A stretch of DNA of 64,000 nucleotides, from positions 48,936 to 112,935 of the forward strand of contig CANIWM010000010.1 of assembly GCA_947471505.1 (NCBI GenBank). The letters are read 5' to 3'. Positions 26,635 to 35,861 of the stretch are shown here, piece after piece. A model generated the notes under the pieces. It did not search any database, was not told the DNA's origin, and saw only the letters and a list, made by a program, of their open reading frames with translations. This DNA comes from Chthoniobacteraceae bacterium (GTDB lineage Bacteria; Verrucomicrobiota; Verrucomicrobiia; Chthoniobacterales; Chthoniobacteraceae). The number at the start of each line of letters is the position of its first letter. Positions within the stretch are counted from its first letter, which is position 1. Position numbers and translations under genes: made by a program.

Positions 26635-27374
26635 AAATCGAACCCGAAGATCACGCGGGTTTGCACATCCGCTTCCGAGTCGATGTCGGTTGCTTGAAAT
26701 AGCACCGTCCCGGCGATGAAAAACCCTTGGGTGCGCCATGCGGCGACTGGGCCTACATACACAGCGGAATCAGCACTGCCGGACCAGCCTTCGTATTCGA
26801 GTTCGTGCTTTGCTTCCACGCCGAGGCTGAACGACGGCGACAGATCGTAGCTGATTCCGAGAGTCTGCTCGAAGACGCCGATTTCCTCCTCGTAGTCAGC
26901 ACCTTCCCACTCCGCTTCCACAACCGCGTTATAGACAAACGTCCATGGGCCGACGTTTTTTTGGAGGAGCAGTTTTGCTTCGAGGACGAAAAGTTCGTCG
27001 CCGAGTTTTACTTCGCCGTAGATGGCGCTACCGAGCAGATCGGTCGTGGGGTTTGAAAGGTTGTAGATCAACTCTGCGGCAGCGTCTTTCCAGACGGATG
27101 TGGTCTTGCCGCCTTGGCGTGTCGTGGACCAATCGCTCAGGTAAACTCCGAGTTGAAGCCGGTCGGTGAGCCCGAATTCAAGCTCGTGGCGGAAATCGAA
27201 AGTGTCTTTGTCTGCTCCCGAACGAGTGGTTTTCCATGTGACCCACTGTTCGTATTCACGGGTGCCCTTCGGAGAGGTGGTGGCCCCGTAGGAGTAAGTG
27301 AACTTGCGGTCTCCCGCGAAAGCGGTGGTGGCAAGAATTGAAACGGCTGCGATAGCGGTAATGATGTTTTTCAT
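26631..27374 (-). CDS. Outer-membrane beta-barrel-like protein
   Basis: 247 residues, signal peptide MKNIITAIAAVSILATTAFA. The rest alternates polar and aromatic residues in strands (FDFRHELEFGLTDRLQLGVYL, SPSFSLGVEAKHELEYEG) and ends with the Phe-terminated strand VIFGFDF, the usual signal for outer-membrane insertion. No Cys, high in Glu/Tyr/Trp. I do not recognise a named family. The upstream region holds repeated GAC-TCGCAATA sites, so it may be specifically regulated. Confidence 0.8.
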   Translation of the reverse strand: MKNIITAIAAVSILATTAFAGDRKFTYSYGATTSPKGTREYEQWVTWKTTRSGADKDTFDFRHELEFGLTDRLQLGVYLSDWSTTRQGGKTTSVWKDAAAELIYNLSNPTTDLLGSAIYGEVKLGDELFVLEAKLLLQKNVGPWTFVYNAVVEAEWEGADYEEEIGVFEQTLGISYDLSPSFSLGVEAKHELEYEGWSGSADSAVYVGPVAAWRTQGFFIAGTVLFQATDIDSEADVQTRVIFGFDF

Positions 27375-27384
27375 GTGAGATTGC

Positions 27385-27441
27385 GACCTAATCGCAATAC
27401 CGCCGCGCTCGTCAAGGTGTTTTTAGGACTCAGTCGCAATA
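27385..27441. promoter_or_regulatory. Candidate operator pair upstream of the beta-barrel gene
   Basis: Two near-identical 15-base sites, 27385-27399 (GACCTAATCGCAATA) and 27427-27441 (GACTCAGTCGCAATA), matching at 12 of 15 positions and spaced 42 bases apart, four helical turns. The first also forms a small palindrome with ATTGCGA at 27380-27386. They sit just 11-67 bases upstream of the minus-strand start at 27374, where a promoter and operator would be expected. Confidence 0.45.
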
Positions 27442-27479
27442 GCGTGCGGCTGCCGGGATCGCCATTGGGAATCTTTCCT

Positions 27480-27580
27480 CGGGTGTGATTAGGAGTGGCT
27501 TGGGCGTCTCGCCCATGAGTGTGCTCCTTCATGGGCGAGACGCCCAAGCCACTGGCATTATTCCATTGTTATCACACCCG
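27480..27580. repeat. 101-base palindromic element with nested inverted repeats
   Basis: A perfect 25-base inverted repeat (27494-27518 against 27529-27553) with a 10-base loop, enclosed by a second perfect 10-base inverted repeat (27480-27489, CGGGTGTGAT, against 27571-27580). It has no protein gene in it and no T-tract, so it is not a standard terminator. The shape resembles a REP-type or MITE-like mobile palindrome. Lies between the end of the MBL gene and the upstream region of the beta-barrel gene. Confidence 0.85.
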
Positions 27581-27612
27581 TCTTCGTCTCGCGACGGAGG
27601 CATGTTTTGCGG

Positions 27613-28905
27613 TTAAAGAGGGAAATCTCTCTTCTCGAAGAGCGGCGGTTTTTTGATCCGCTGGGTGGTGAAAAAGACGGAGTTTTTCTCCAGCTCGGCG
27701 ACGAGCGTGGATCGGGGGACTTCGGTGTTCGCGGCGGTGCTGCCGTGTTTGCCAGCCATGGTGGAGACGACGGTGGTGAGTGTGGTTTTCTTGGTGGGAG
27801 CGCCTTTCTTTGCGAAGAGCTTCCAGAGTGTTTTCGGGGTGGCGTTGAGGCTGCCGTGGTGGCCGACTTTGTAGAAATCGGTTGCGGCGAGGAGCTTGCA
27901 GTTGGCTGCGGCTTCGGGGGCGTCTTTGAGGGCGTAGTTCCAGTTTTCGATTTGGGCGTCGCCGGGGAAAAGAAACTTTTTGCCGCCGACCTCGAAGAGC
28001 AGAATCAGGCTCGTGTTATTCAGCGCGTCGTCGAGCGCGCGGACGATCTCTAGCCGCTGCTGGATGTGGGCGGCGGTGACGCGCTGGGCGAACCAGCGGG
28101 CGTGCGCGGGGCGGGTCTTGGCGGCGAATTTCTTGTCGAAAGGGGCGCGCGCTTTTGCGGGCTTCTGCGCGGTGGCTCCGAGGAGGTGCCAGAACTCGTC
28201 TTTGTCTTTGCTGCGCTGTTTCTCGATCTCGGAGTAGTCGGCAGGCGTGGGTGGGCCTAGGACGTGGATTTTTACGCCGGGGAGGAGTTTCGTCAGGCCA
28301 GTCTTTGATCCGTAGCTGAGGTATTCGTTTTTCTTCCCCATCGTCATGAGGTTTTTGACTGCGGAGAGGTTGGCGAGGTTAGTCTCGCCGAGGAAGGCGA
28401 GTTGCTTGCGGGTGCGCTCAGGCAGGGCGCTGCCGAGCCGTACGGCTTCGTCGGCGGCGAGTGCGGCGCAGGCGTGCATCGCTTGCAGCCCGCGTGTGAA
28501 GGAGGCGAGGGCGTTCACTTTTTTCGTGGGCTTTATCGCGTCGGGGGCGAGGGCTGGGTCTTCAGTCCACGGCTGGGCGACAAGTTCGGGCTTTAGCTTG
28601 GCGAGAGTATCGCCGGAGTTGTCGCCAGCGGCGTTGGTGGCGAATCCGTTGATGTGGTCGGCGTGGCGGTGGGTGGCGATGACGGCGTCGAGTTTGCCGC
28701 CGCAATCGGTGGCGATTTGCTGGGCGATGTCGTCGAGCGAATGCGTGGCAGCGGCGGGCATCCCGGTGCTGCCGCAGTCCACGAGGATGTGGACGTCTTT
28801 GAGCTTCCCGCCGACTTTCGGGTAGTGAAATGTGAGCAGGAAGCTGTCGCCAAATCCGACTTGGTAGCTGCGGATGGAGAGGCTGGTGGGTTTAGGCGTT
28901 GGCAT
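27613..28905 (-). CDS. Metallo-beta-lactamase-fold hydrolase (ComEC/Rec2-like group)
   Basis: 430 residues. Metal-binding motif THRHADH near residue 80, LVDCGSTG before it, FLFPGDAQ and VGHHGSLNAT later: the order seen in the MBL domain related to ComEC. There is no signal peptide or membrane segment, so it acts in the cytoplasm. The middle (residues 140-240) is a large, charged insert. The start overlaps the end of the peptidase gene by 14 bases, implying cotranslation. The substrate is unknown; nucleic acid or nucleotide are possible. Confidence 0.85.
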   Translation of the reverse strand: MPTPKPTSLSIRSYQVGFGDSFLLTFHYPKVGGKLKDVHILVDCGSTGMPAAATHSLDDIAQQIATDCGGKLDAVIATHRHADHINGFATNAAGDNSGDTLAKLKPELVAQPWTEDPALAPDAIKPTKKVNALASFTRGLQAMHACAALAADEAVRLGSALPERTRKQLAFLGETNLANLSAVKNLMTMGKKNEYLSYGSKTGLTKLLPGVKIHVLGPPTPADYSEIEKQRSKDKDEFWHLLGATAQKPAKARAPFDKKFAAKTRPAHARWFAQRVTAAHIQQRLEIVRALDDALNNTSLILLFEVGGKKFLFPGDAQIENWNYALKDAPEAAANCKLLAATDFYKVGHHGSLNATPKTLWKLFAKKGAPTKKTTLTTVVSTMAGKHGSTAANTEVPRSTLVAELEKNSVFFTTQRIKKPPLFEKRDFPL

Positions 28906-30730
28906 CGTCGTTTTCCTCCTCGGTTGAGATGAATGAGTGGACCCCGCAAACGTGCGCGGGCACTGGGTCCGGCGGGGCTTTTGCGCCGGTCCATAGGTCG
29001 GCGATTTTGCGGGAGCGGTTCAGCCCACGGTTGAGGTGCATTTGGGAAAAAAGGCCCTGCCTCGTGACGCGCACAGCTTCCGACTTCGGACGCCGGGCGA
29101 GGTAATAGCCGGACTCGGCGAGGTAGGCGATGCGGGCGGATTGCGAGGCGTAGGAGTTGAGCCGGTTGTGGACGTGGTATTTGAGCTGGCCCCACTCGTC
29201 GAAAATGAGCGTGCCGCCGCCGTGGATGAAGACTTCGCGGTCGTCGGGCAGCAGTTCGGCGTCGGGCCGGGTGTAGCCCGCATCGGCGAGTTCCGGCGGC
29301 ATGAGGCGGAGGATTTGCACGTATTCGACGACGGTTTCGCGGAGGAAAAACCCATCGCCGCCAGCGCGGATGCAAGGGCGGACAGACTGCACTTCCGTGT
29401 AAACGCCTTCCGTGAGATCGAGCGCCTTGCGGTTTTCCCAGATGAAGCGGAAGACCTCATCCGCATCACGCTGCATGGGCTCAAAATGCGAGCGCTCGTG
29501 CGAAAAGGTACCATCTGCCGCCGTCCAGATGCCGGGCTCCTCCGTATCGCCGAGCGACGAGGGCTTTATGCCGTAGGCGGCAAAACTGGCGAGCAGCCGG
29601 GCGCGGAAGTGATACGTCGAATCGTCGGGCCGAATCTCGCGGTCGGCGGTGACGAGGGCGCTGAGATAGTCGCCAAAGCCCAAGTGAACCGGCGGGCAAT
29701 AATCCAGCGCGCGGATGGACATCGTCAGCAAAATGTCGGCAGCGCGTTGGCCTTCCTCCACGACGCGGGAAAGGTCCAACTCCCCCGCGCTGAGGAACAA
29801 GCCCGTGACGCGCTCGGACCAAATCTCGATGAGCGCGTTCAACATCGCCGCGACGAGCAGCTCCCCGCGCCGATGCGGCTCTTGGTATTCTGCGGAGGAA
29901 ATGAGGGCGGGATTCTGCACGATGCGGACCGAGTTGCGCAGCGCCTGGCCGCGTGCCTGCGACATCGCGCTGCCCATTTGCTCCGCCAGCGCAAAGAGCG
30001 CGGACTGCCGCAGACTCGCGGGCGAGAGCTTCTTGGCGGAGACTTTTCCGGTGCCCTTCCAGTCGCTCAACAGCCCCGCCATCACCTCGCGCAGGGCGAA
30101 GATCGAGAGCAGCGCGACGACATCCGAGATACCTTCGTGGAAAGCGGCTTGGTCCGGCGAAGACGGGTCGGTGTATCGGCTGCGCAGGCCGTCCACGAGC
30201 GCGTGCGTAGTCTCGTGTGCAACCACATCGTGAGAGAGGCAACTGAAGACGAGCCCATTCGTCGCCGGGTCCACGAAGTAGCCAAAAAACAGCCCTTCAT
30301 CCTCCTTCGAGTAGTAGGCGTTGGCATCGGCAGTCGCGTGAGGCGCGACCTTGAGCTGATGCCCGCCAAAGCTCCAGCTCACCCTCCGCCCGAGCGCGAA
30401 CTCGAAGCGCCCAAGCACGCGCATGACAATCGCATAGACGTTTTGCTGGTGAAAACGCGGATCGGAGAGCAGTTCCGCGTCGCTCGCGGTGGCGAAGGGG
30501 TCTTCCACGATGCCGTTGCTTTCCTTGTATTCGAGAGGCTTTCAGAGCGTATCCGTCGCCGCGTCGAAATCCACTACCTGCACGCGATAGCCCCACGGGC
30601 CGGGCTGGAGCGACTCGGCGGGGATGTCCACCCGTGCGCGGACGATCTTGCCCGCGCCGTCCTTGGCGCTGGGGTCCTGTGCGATAATCGTCAACCTTTG
30701 AGTTCGTGGTTTGGGTAGTGAACGCATCAT
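28892..30730 (-). pseudogene. Gluzincin (M4/M36-like) metallopeptidase gene interrupted by an in-frame TGA
   Basis: The main open part (28892-30508) has 538 residues with the zinc motif VVAHETTHALVDG, then FHEGISDVVALLS, which supplies the third ligand as in thermolysin-type gluzincins. Upstream in the same frame, 30545-30730 encodes 62 residues (RLTIIAQDPSAKD, IPAESLQPGPWGYRVQVVDF) that read as its natural N-terminus. Between them lies TGA at 30542-30544; 11 sense codons separate it from the GTG at 30508. A 538-residue product from that GTG would keep the active site. Either a nonsense mutation, recoding or a base error. The 3' end overlaps the MBL gene. Confidence 0.75.
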
Positions 30731-30842
30731 AGAGCTTCTGAGTTGTTGCGCTGGTAGCAGGAGCGTCATCCCGGCGTCGAGCGTGAAACCCGCCACTTTT
30801 ATCCCTTTTCCCCGCGAGCTCGGCCTGCCACTTTGCGCCCCC

Positions 30843-32375
30843 ATGCTTGCCAAAATATACTCCGCCGCCGTCTTTGGCGTGGATGCCAATGAGGTGGAAA
30901 TCGAGGTGAACTCCGGTGGCGGAATCGACACCGTGATCGTCGTCGTCGGCTTGCCCGATACCGCGGTGAAAGAGGCGAAAGACCGCGTGACGACCTCTAT
31001 TTCCAACAGCGGTTTCTTTTGGCCCAGCGGGCGCACGACGGTGAATCTCGCACCTGCGGATGTGAAAAAAGAGGGTCCAAGTTTCGACCTACCCATCGCG
31101 CTGGGGATGATTATTTGTCAGGAAGAAAAGACGCTGGAAAATGTGGGCGACTTTTGTTTTGTCGGGGAACTTGCGCTCGACGGTGCGGTGCGCCCGGTGC
31201 GTGGAGTTTTGCCGGTAGCTATTGAGGCGCGGCGGCGAGGGCACTTGAAGGTCGTCGTCCCGGAAGCCAATGCCCGTGAGGCGGCGATGGTCGAGGGTAT
31301 CGAAGTCTATGGCGTAAACAATCTGCGCGAAGCCTACTCAATCCTTGTAGGCAAGAGCACGATGAAGCCCGTGCGCGAAGACCTCGCAGCGTTCTTCCAG
31401 AGTCACCAAAACTACGATGTGGATTTTTCCGATGTGCGCGGACAAGGGCACGTAAAACGGGCCATCGAAATCGCCGCCGCTGGCGGGCACGGGATGCTCA
31501 TTATCGGCCCCCCGGGGAGCGGCAAAAGTATGCTGAGCAAGCGCGTGCCGACGGTGCTGCCGCCGATGACGATGGAGGAGGCTATCGAGGCGACGAAGAT
31601 TCACAGTATTTGCGGGCTGTTGCAGGAGAAGGCGTTCGTCGCCACCCGCCCATTTCGCGCTCCGCATCATACGGTGAGCGATGTCGGGCTGCTCGGTGGC
31701 GGGATGAATCCGTCACCCGGAGAGATCAGCATCGCGCACCACGGCGTGCTCTTCCTAGATGAGCTGCCGGAGTTCAAAAGGACAACGCTGGAAGTGCTCC
31801 GGCAACCGCTGGAGGACGGGCGCGTGACCGTCACTCGCGCTGCGGGAACTGTCACCTTCCCCGCCGAGTTCATGCTCGTCGCGGCGATGAACCCTTGCCC
31901 GTGCGGCTTCTTCGGCGACCCGAAGCGCAAGTGCCGCTGCGCGCCGCAGCAAGTGGAGCGTTACCGCGAGCGCATCTCAGGGCCGCTACTGGACCGCATT
32001 GACCTCCACGTCGAAGCTCCGGCGGTATCTTTCGACGATCTCCGCAGCGATGAGACGGGCGAGCCGAGCGCAGCAATCCGCGAGCGCGTCTTTGCCTGCC
32101 GGAAGGTGCAGCAAAAGCGGTTTGGCCCCGGAAAAGTCCGCGTGAATGCGCGCATGTCGTCTCAGCAATTCCGCAAGTATTGCACGCTGGATAGTGAGGG
32201 CGAAGGGATGCTGCGAATGGCGATGGAACAGCTCAATTTTAGCGCCCGAGCCCACGACCGAATCCTCAAAGTCGCCCGCACCATCGCCGACCTCAGCGGC
32301 AGCGAAGCCATCGGCGGCGAGCATGTGAGCGAGGCGATCCAATACCGCACGCTCGACCGAAAGCTCTGGGCCTGA
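30843..32375 (+). CDS. comM: YifB/ComM family Mg-chelatase-like AAA+ ATPase
   Basis: 510 residues. N-terminal Lon-like/S5 fold domain ([38 protein letters not shown]), then the Mg-chelatase AAA+ module: Walker [30 protein letters not shown], Walker [10 protein letters not shown], and the C-terminal lid ([20 protein letters not shown]). A CPCG...CRC cluster ([17 protein letters not shown]) is also conserved. In naturally competent bacteria ComM is a hexameric helicase that promotes branch migration in transformation. Start ATG 30843; the divergent peptidase gene begins 112 bases away. Confidence 0.94.
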   Translation: MLAKIYSAAVFGVDANEVEIEVNSGGGIDTVIVVVGLPDTAVKEAKDRVTTSISNSGFFWPSGRTTVNLAPADVKKEGPSFDLPIALGMIICQEEKTLENVGDFCFVGELALDGAVRPVRGVLPVAIEARRRGHLKVVVPEANAREAAMVEGIEVYGVNNLREAYSILVGKSTMKPVREDLAAFFQSHQNYDVDFSDVRGQGHVKRAIEIAAAGGHGMLIIGPPGSGKSMLSKRVPTVLPPMTMEEAIEATKIHSICGLLQEKAFVATRPFRAPHHTVSDVGLLGGGMNPSPGEISIAHHGVLFLDELPEFKRTTLEVLRQPLEDGRVTVTRAAGTVTFPAEFMLVAAMNPCPCGFFGDPKRKCRCAPQQVERYRERISGPLLDRIDLHVEAPAVSFDDLRSDETGEPSAAIRERVFACRKVQQKRFGPGKVRVNARMSSQQFRKYCTLDSEGEGMLRMAMEQLNFSARAHDRILKVARTIADLSGSEAIGGEHVSEAIQYRTLDRKLWA

Positions 32376-32530
32376 GTCTCAGGGGTTGTGAAAAGGATGG
32401 CACCAGGGAACTTACCCTTCCGCTGGCGACTTCTTTATCAGGCTGTAAATGAGGAAACTGGTCAGGTTTGTGTGCGTTTCCATCATTCCAGGGCGCCCCT
32501 GTCCATGGGGCTATCGAGGGCGGGGGCGCG

Positions 32531-33109
32531 CTATTTTGCAGCGGGCTTGCGGTTGAGGACGTCGTCGCGAAGGCTTCCGGCGGCAGCCATGATCTGGTCG
32601 ATGAGTTCTTTTTTGACTTTGAGTTCTTCGAGGGTGGCTTGGAGGTGGCCGGCTACGGCGTTGAAGTGGGTGTCGTTGAGGCCGGGGAGGTCTGCGTGGG
32701 CGGTGCGCATGTCGAGGCCTGTCCATTTTACCGGGGAGCCGAATGCGGCGGAGAGGAAGGCTTTCTGTTTTTGCTTCTGCTTGGCCATGTTGGTGTCCTT
32801 GAAGAAGTGGTTGATGCGGTCGTCGGCGAGGACCTTTTTGTAGAAGATCTCGATGGCGGCTTCCATGGATGCTTTGCCGCCGATCTGGTGGTAGATGCTG
32901 GCGGTTACTTTCTGAACGAAGGCGTTTTTGGCCTCTTCGGTCTCGAATGTGTAGGTGATGTCTTCATAGACGGTGCTGAATGCGCCTTTGCTCGGGCTGC
33001 TGTCGTTGAGCGGGGCTGTGGACGCAGGGATGGGTTTTGCGGGGCCGGGTTCGGCGGCGATGGTGCGGATGCTGAGTGCGAGGACGGTGGTGAGGATGGT
33101 CTTGGTCAT
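32531..33109 (-). CDS. Exported YHS-like domain fused to a group 1 truncated haemoglobin
   Basis: 192 residues with a signal peptide (MTKTILTTVLALSIRTIAA). Residues about 40-65 (GAFSTVYEDITYTFETEEAKN) follow the YHS pattern but lack its cysteines. Residues 70-190 are a truncated globin: SIYHQIGGKASMEAAIEIFY, FKDTNMAKQKQKQKAF, and proximal His in MRTAHADLPGLND. It would bind haem in the periplasm; oxygen, NO or sulfide chemistry is possible but unproven. The gap to comM (155 bases) shows nothing clear. Confidence 0.85.
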   Translation of the reverse strand: MTKTILTTVLALSIRTIAAEPGPAKPIPASTAPLNDSSPSKGAFSTVYEDITYTFETEEAKNAFVQKVTASIYHQIGGKASMEAAIEIFYKKVLADDRINHFFKDTNMAKQKQKQKAFLSAAFGSPVKWTGLDMRTAHADLPGLNDTHFNAVAGHLQATLEELKVKKELIDQIMAAAGSLRDDVLNRKPAAK

Positions 33110-33263
33110 GGTGCGTGTGGTTTGTCGGTTGTGTGTGCGCGCTGCCCGCTGCCGGGTGTGGTGCGATGCGCGTGTGGAGAGTCGGGGCGTGGGGCTTTGC
33201 GCGCTAACCGTGGGTTGAGCGAGTGTGCCCCTTTTTTGCTCTGCGGTGGGGGAGCCGTTGTCG

Positions 33264-34265
33264 CTATTCGCTGGGAGCGCGCATGAGTTCGTTGATGCGG
33301 GGAAGGATGAGGGGCATCAAAATCGCGGCGGTGTAGTGGCCTACGGGGAGCTGGATGTGGTGGGCGGCGTCGAGTTTTCCAGCGGCGGCGAAGGCAACGG
33401 AGCAGGCGGGGGGGACGACTTCGTCTTTGAGGCCTGTGAAGAGCCACGTTTTGAGGGGATCAACGCGGTGGGCGATGCGCATGGGCTCGATGGCTTGGGA
33501 GTGGAGGCGGATTTGGGCTTCGGTGATGCCGGCTTCGGTGAGGCGTTTGCGGAGCCCGGCGGCGTCGCGCGTGCCGGTGAGGATGACGTCGGCGATGTTG
33601 CCGCCGGCGAGGAGGATGAAGGTGCGGTCGTAGCCCCTATCGAGCCCGGCGACGGTGGCGGTGACGAACCCTCCGAGGCTGGTGCCCTGGAGACCGACGA
33701 GCGTTTTATCGACAAAGGGGAGGGCGACGACGGCATCGCGGGCGCGGCGGACGTCGGCGATGGCTTGCTTGAGGGCGGGGAGCATTTTCATGGGGTCGCC
33801 GGTGAGGGCGGAGGTGCGCGCGCCGTAGCCGGGGAGGTGGATGAGGAAGGTGTGGAAGCCGTAGAGGCGGAGCCCTTGGGCGAAGAGCCGCCCGGCGACC
33901 AGGCCGCGCCCGGATTCGTGGACGATGACGATGGCGGGGGCGAGTTTGGGCTTACCTTCTGGGTCGCGGGCGAGGTGCCATTCCATGGAGACGTTGTCGT
34001 TCACCTCGTCGCCGCTCGGGATGGGCGTGAGGAAGCGGACGAGCCAGTCGCCCTGGCCCGTGGCGGCCTCGATGCGGACGGTGAAGTCGGCGGGTTTCCA
34101 GCGGAGCCCTTCGACGCAAGCGGCGGCGTCGGCGACGGCGTCGGCAGCGCAGTTGAGCGTGTCGCGGGAGGGGAAGGTGTTGCCCGCTGCGAGCGCGTCG
34201 GCGTGGGCGAGGTGGGAGCAAAACGCGAGCGCGATGAGTATGAGTGCAATGGTCCGACGGGTCAT
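33264..34265 (-). CDS. Secreted alpha/beta hydrolase
   Basis: 333 residues with signal peptide (TIALILIALAFCSHLAHA). Nucleophile elbow LQGTSLGGF near residue 205, IVIVHESGRG as oxyanion-region strand, acid in TGLKDEVVPP and His in LPVGHYTAA. The start at 34265 gives the signal peptide; a much longer frame upstream runs antisense to dop and is not coding. Divergent from dop (90 bases between starts). No close family is recognised; an esterase or peptidase-type hydrolase is the most that can be said. Confidence 0.8.
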   Translation of the reverse strand: MTRRTIALILIALAFCSHLAHADALAAGNTFPSRDTLNCAADAVADAAACVEGLRWKPADFTVRIEAATGQGDWLVRFLTPIPSGDEVNDNVSMEWHLARDPEGKPKLAPAIVIVHESGRGLVAGRLFAQGLRLYGFHTFLIHLPGYGARTSALTGDPMKMLPALKQAIADVRRARDAVVALPFVDKTLVGLQGTSLGGFVTATVAGLDRGYDRTFILLAGGNIADVILTGTRDAAGLRKRLTEAGITEAQIRLHSQAIEPMRIAHRVDPLKTWLFTGLKDEVVPPACSVAFAAAGKLDAAHHIQLPVGHYTAAILMPLILPRINELMRAPSE

Positions 34266-34355
34266 GCGCTGAAGGTAGCGGGCGGCGGGGCAGGGCGCAA
34301 CTGCTGGGTGCTTTCCGCGCTGGCAGTTTACGGGGAAGTAGGACACGGTGCGGCC

Positions 34356-35861
34356 ATGCGACGCGTCTTCGGATTGGAAACTGAATATGGAATCACCGTG
34401 GAAGAAATGCCGGACCTGGATGTGGTCCGCGAGAGCATCGCCATCGTCCGCAGCTACACGGAGCATGGGGCGCACATGAAGTGGGATTACGTGAACGAAG
34501 ACCCGCACCAGGATGCACGCGGCTTCCGCGCCGATGAGCTGCGGCAGGATACGGACGAGGCAGCGTTCTTCGAGCTGGATAAGCATCGCAATTTGACGTT
34601 CGCGGAGATCAAGAGCGACCTCGTGTTGAGCAATGGCGCGCGCTTTTACAACGACCACGCACACCCGGAATACTCCACGCCCGAGTGCTCCACGCTGGCG
34701 GAACTCGTGGCGCAGGATAAAGCGGGCGAGCGCGTGCTGGAGGAATGCTTGCGCCGCCGGAACTCTCACCTCGTCGCGCCGCAAGTCGGGCGCATTTATA
34801 AAAACAACACGGACTTCCAAGGTCACAGCTACGGGTGCCACGATAATTTCCTGATGCGCCGCAGCGTGGACTGGGAGCGGATCGTGCGGGACAGCGTCTC
34901 CTTTCTTATCACGCGGCAACTCTTTGCTGGTGCAGGGAAAGTGGGCATCGAAGGCGAGGAGGAGCGCAGTCGCGGCGGGACGTTCCAGCTCGCACAGCGG
35001 AGTGATTTCTTCGAGGTGCTGACGAGCATAGACACGATGAATCGCCGCCCGCTGGTGAACACGCGCGACGAGCCGCACAGCGACGCGGGGCTTTACCGGC
35101 GCTTCCACATCATCATCGGCGACGCGAATATGAGCGAGTGGGCGACGGCGATGAAAGTGGGGACGACGGCGCTGGCACTGGAGCTGATCGAATTAGACAA
35201 AGCCCCGCGCATCGCCCTCGCCGATCCCATCCACGCCGTGAAGCACATCAGCCGCGACGAGACGTGGAAATGGAAAGTCGCCCGCAGCGGCGGCGGGACG
35301 ATGAGCGCGCTGGACATCCAGCACGAATGGCTAGCCGCCGCCCGCCAGCACTGCTCCGCCAGTGAAGACACCGCGTGGGTTCTCGATGAATGGGAGCAAG
35401 TCCTCGCCGACCTCTGCGCCGACCCGATGAGCACGCGCGACCGCTGCGACTGGGCCTCGAAGCGGTTCCTGCTCGACACTTTCCGCGACGCGGAGGGGCT
35501 GGAGTGGAGCGACCCGTGGCTGCAATCCCTCGACCTCGAATACCACAACGTCTGCCGCGAATCGGGTCTCTACTACGAGCTAGTCCGCACCGGGCAAATG
35601 CGCCGCGTGGTCAGCGAGGACGCCATCCACCACGCGCTCTTTCACCCGCCGGAAACCACGCGCGCATTCTTCCGAGGCCGGGCGATAGCGAAGTTCGACA
35701 CGCAGATTTCCTCGCTCCGCTGGGACGAGATCACCTTTGGAGAAAACGCCGCCGCTTTCTCCATCCCACTCCCGCACCCAGCCCACAACGAAGAGCTGGA
35801 GCGGCTGAACGCCCTCATCGCAGCGGCGAAGACGGTCGGCGATTTGATGCCGTCCCCTTAG
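34356..35861 (+). CDS. dop: Pup deamidase/depupylase (Dop) family enzyme
   Basis: 501 residues, the length of Dop rather than PafA (about 450). ATP/Mg site FGLETEYGI at the N-terminus; the stretch WDYVNEDPHQDARGFRADEL contains the DARGF element found in Dop (the Dop-loop region) and missing from PafA. Also NGARFYNDHAHPEYSTPE, AGAGKVGIEG, FQLAQRSDFFEV, NTRDEPHSDA and RFHIIIGDANMSEW. The enzyme deamidates Pup Gln to Glu or removes Pup from substrates. Pup, PafA, Mpa and proteasome genes are all absent from the window. Start at ATG 34356; the upstream extension is antisense to the hydrolase gene. Confidence 0.9.
   Translation: MRRVFGLETEYGITVEEMPDLDVVRESIAIVRSYTEHGAHMKWDYVNEDPHQDARGFRADELRQDTDEAAFFELDKHRNLTFAEIKSDLVLSNGARFYNDHAHPEYSTPECSTLAELVAQDKAGERVLEECLRRRNSHLVAPQVGRIYKNNTDFQGHSYGCHDNFLMRRSVDWERIVRDSVSFLITRQLFAGAGKVGIEGEEERSRGGTFQLAQRSDFFEVLTSIDTMNRRPLVNTRDEPHSDAGLYRRFHIIIGDANMSEWATAMKVGTTALALELIELDKAPRIALADPIHAVKHISRDETWKWKVARSGGGTMSALDIQHEWLAAARQHCSASEDTAWVLDEWEQVLADLCADPMSTRDRCDWASKRFLLDTFRDAEGLEWSDPWLQSLDLEYHNVCRESGLYYELVRTGQMRRVVSEDAIHHALFHPPETTRAFFRGRAIAKFDTQISSLRWDEITFGENAAAFSIPLPHPAHNEELERLNALIAAAKTVGDLMPSP

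Noticed and set aside
33225..34355. Extension of the dop frame upstream of 34356
   Set aside because: It is antisense to the signal-peptide alpha/beta hydrolase gene; the Dop family begins at MRRVFGLETEYG.
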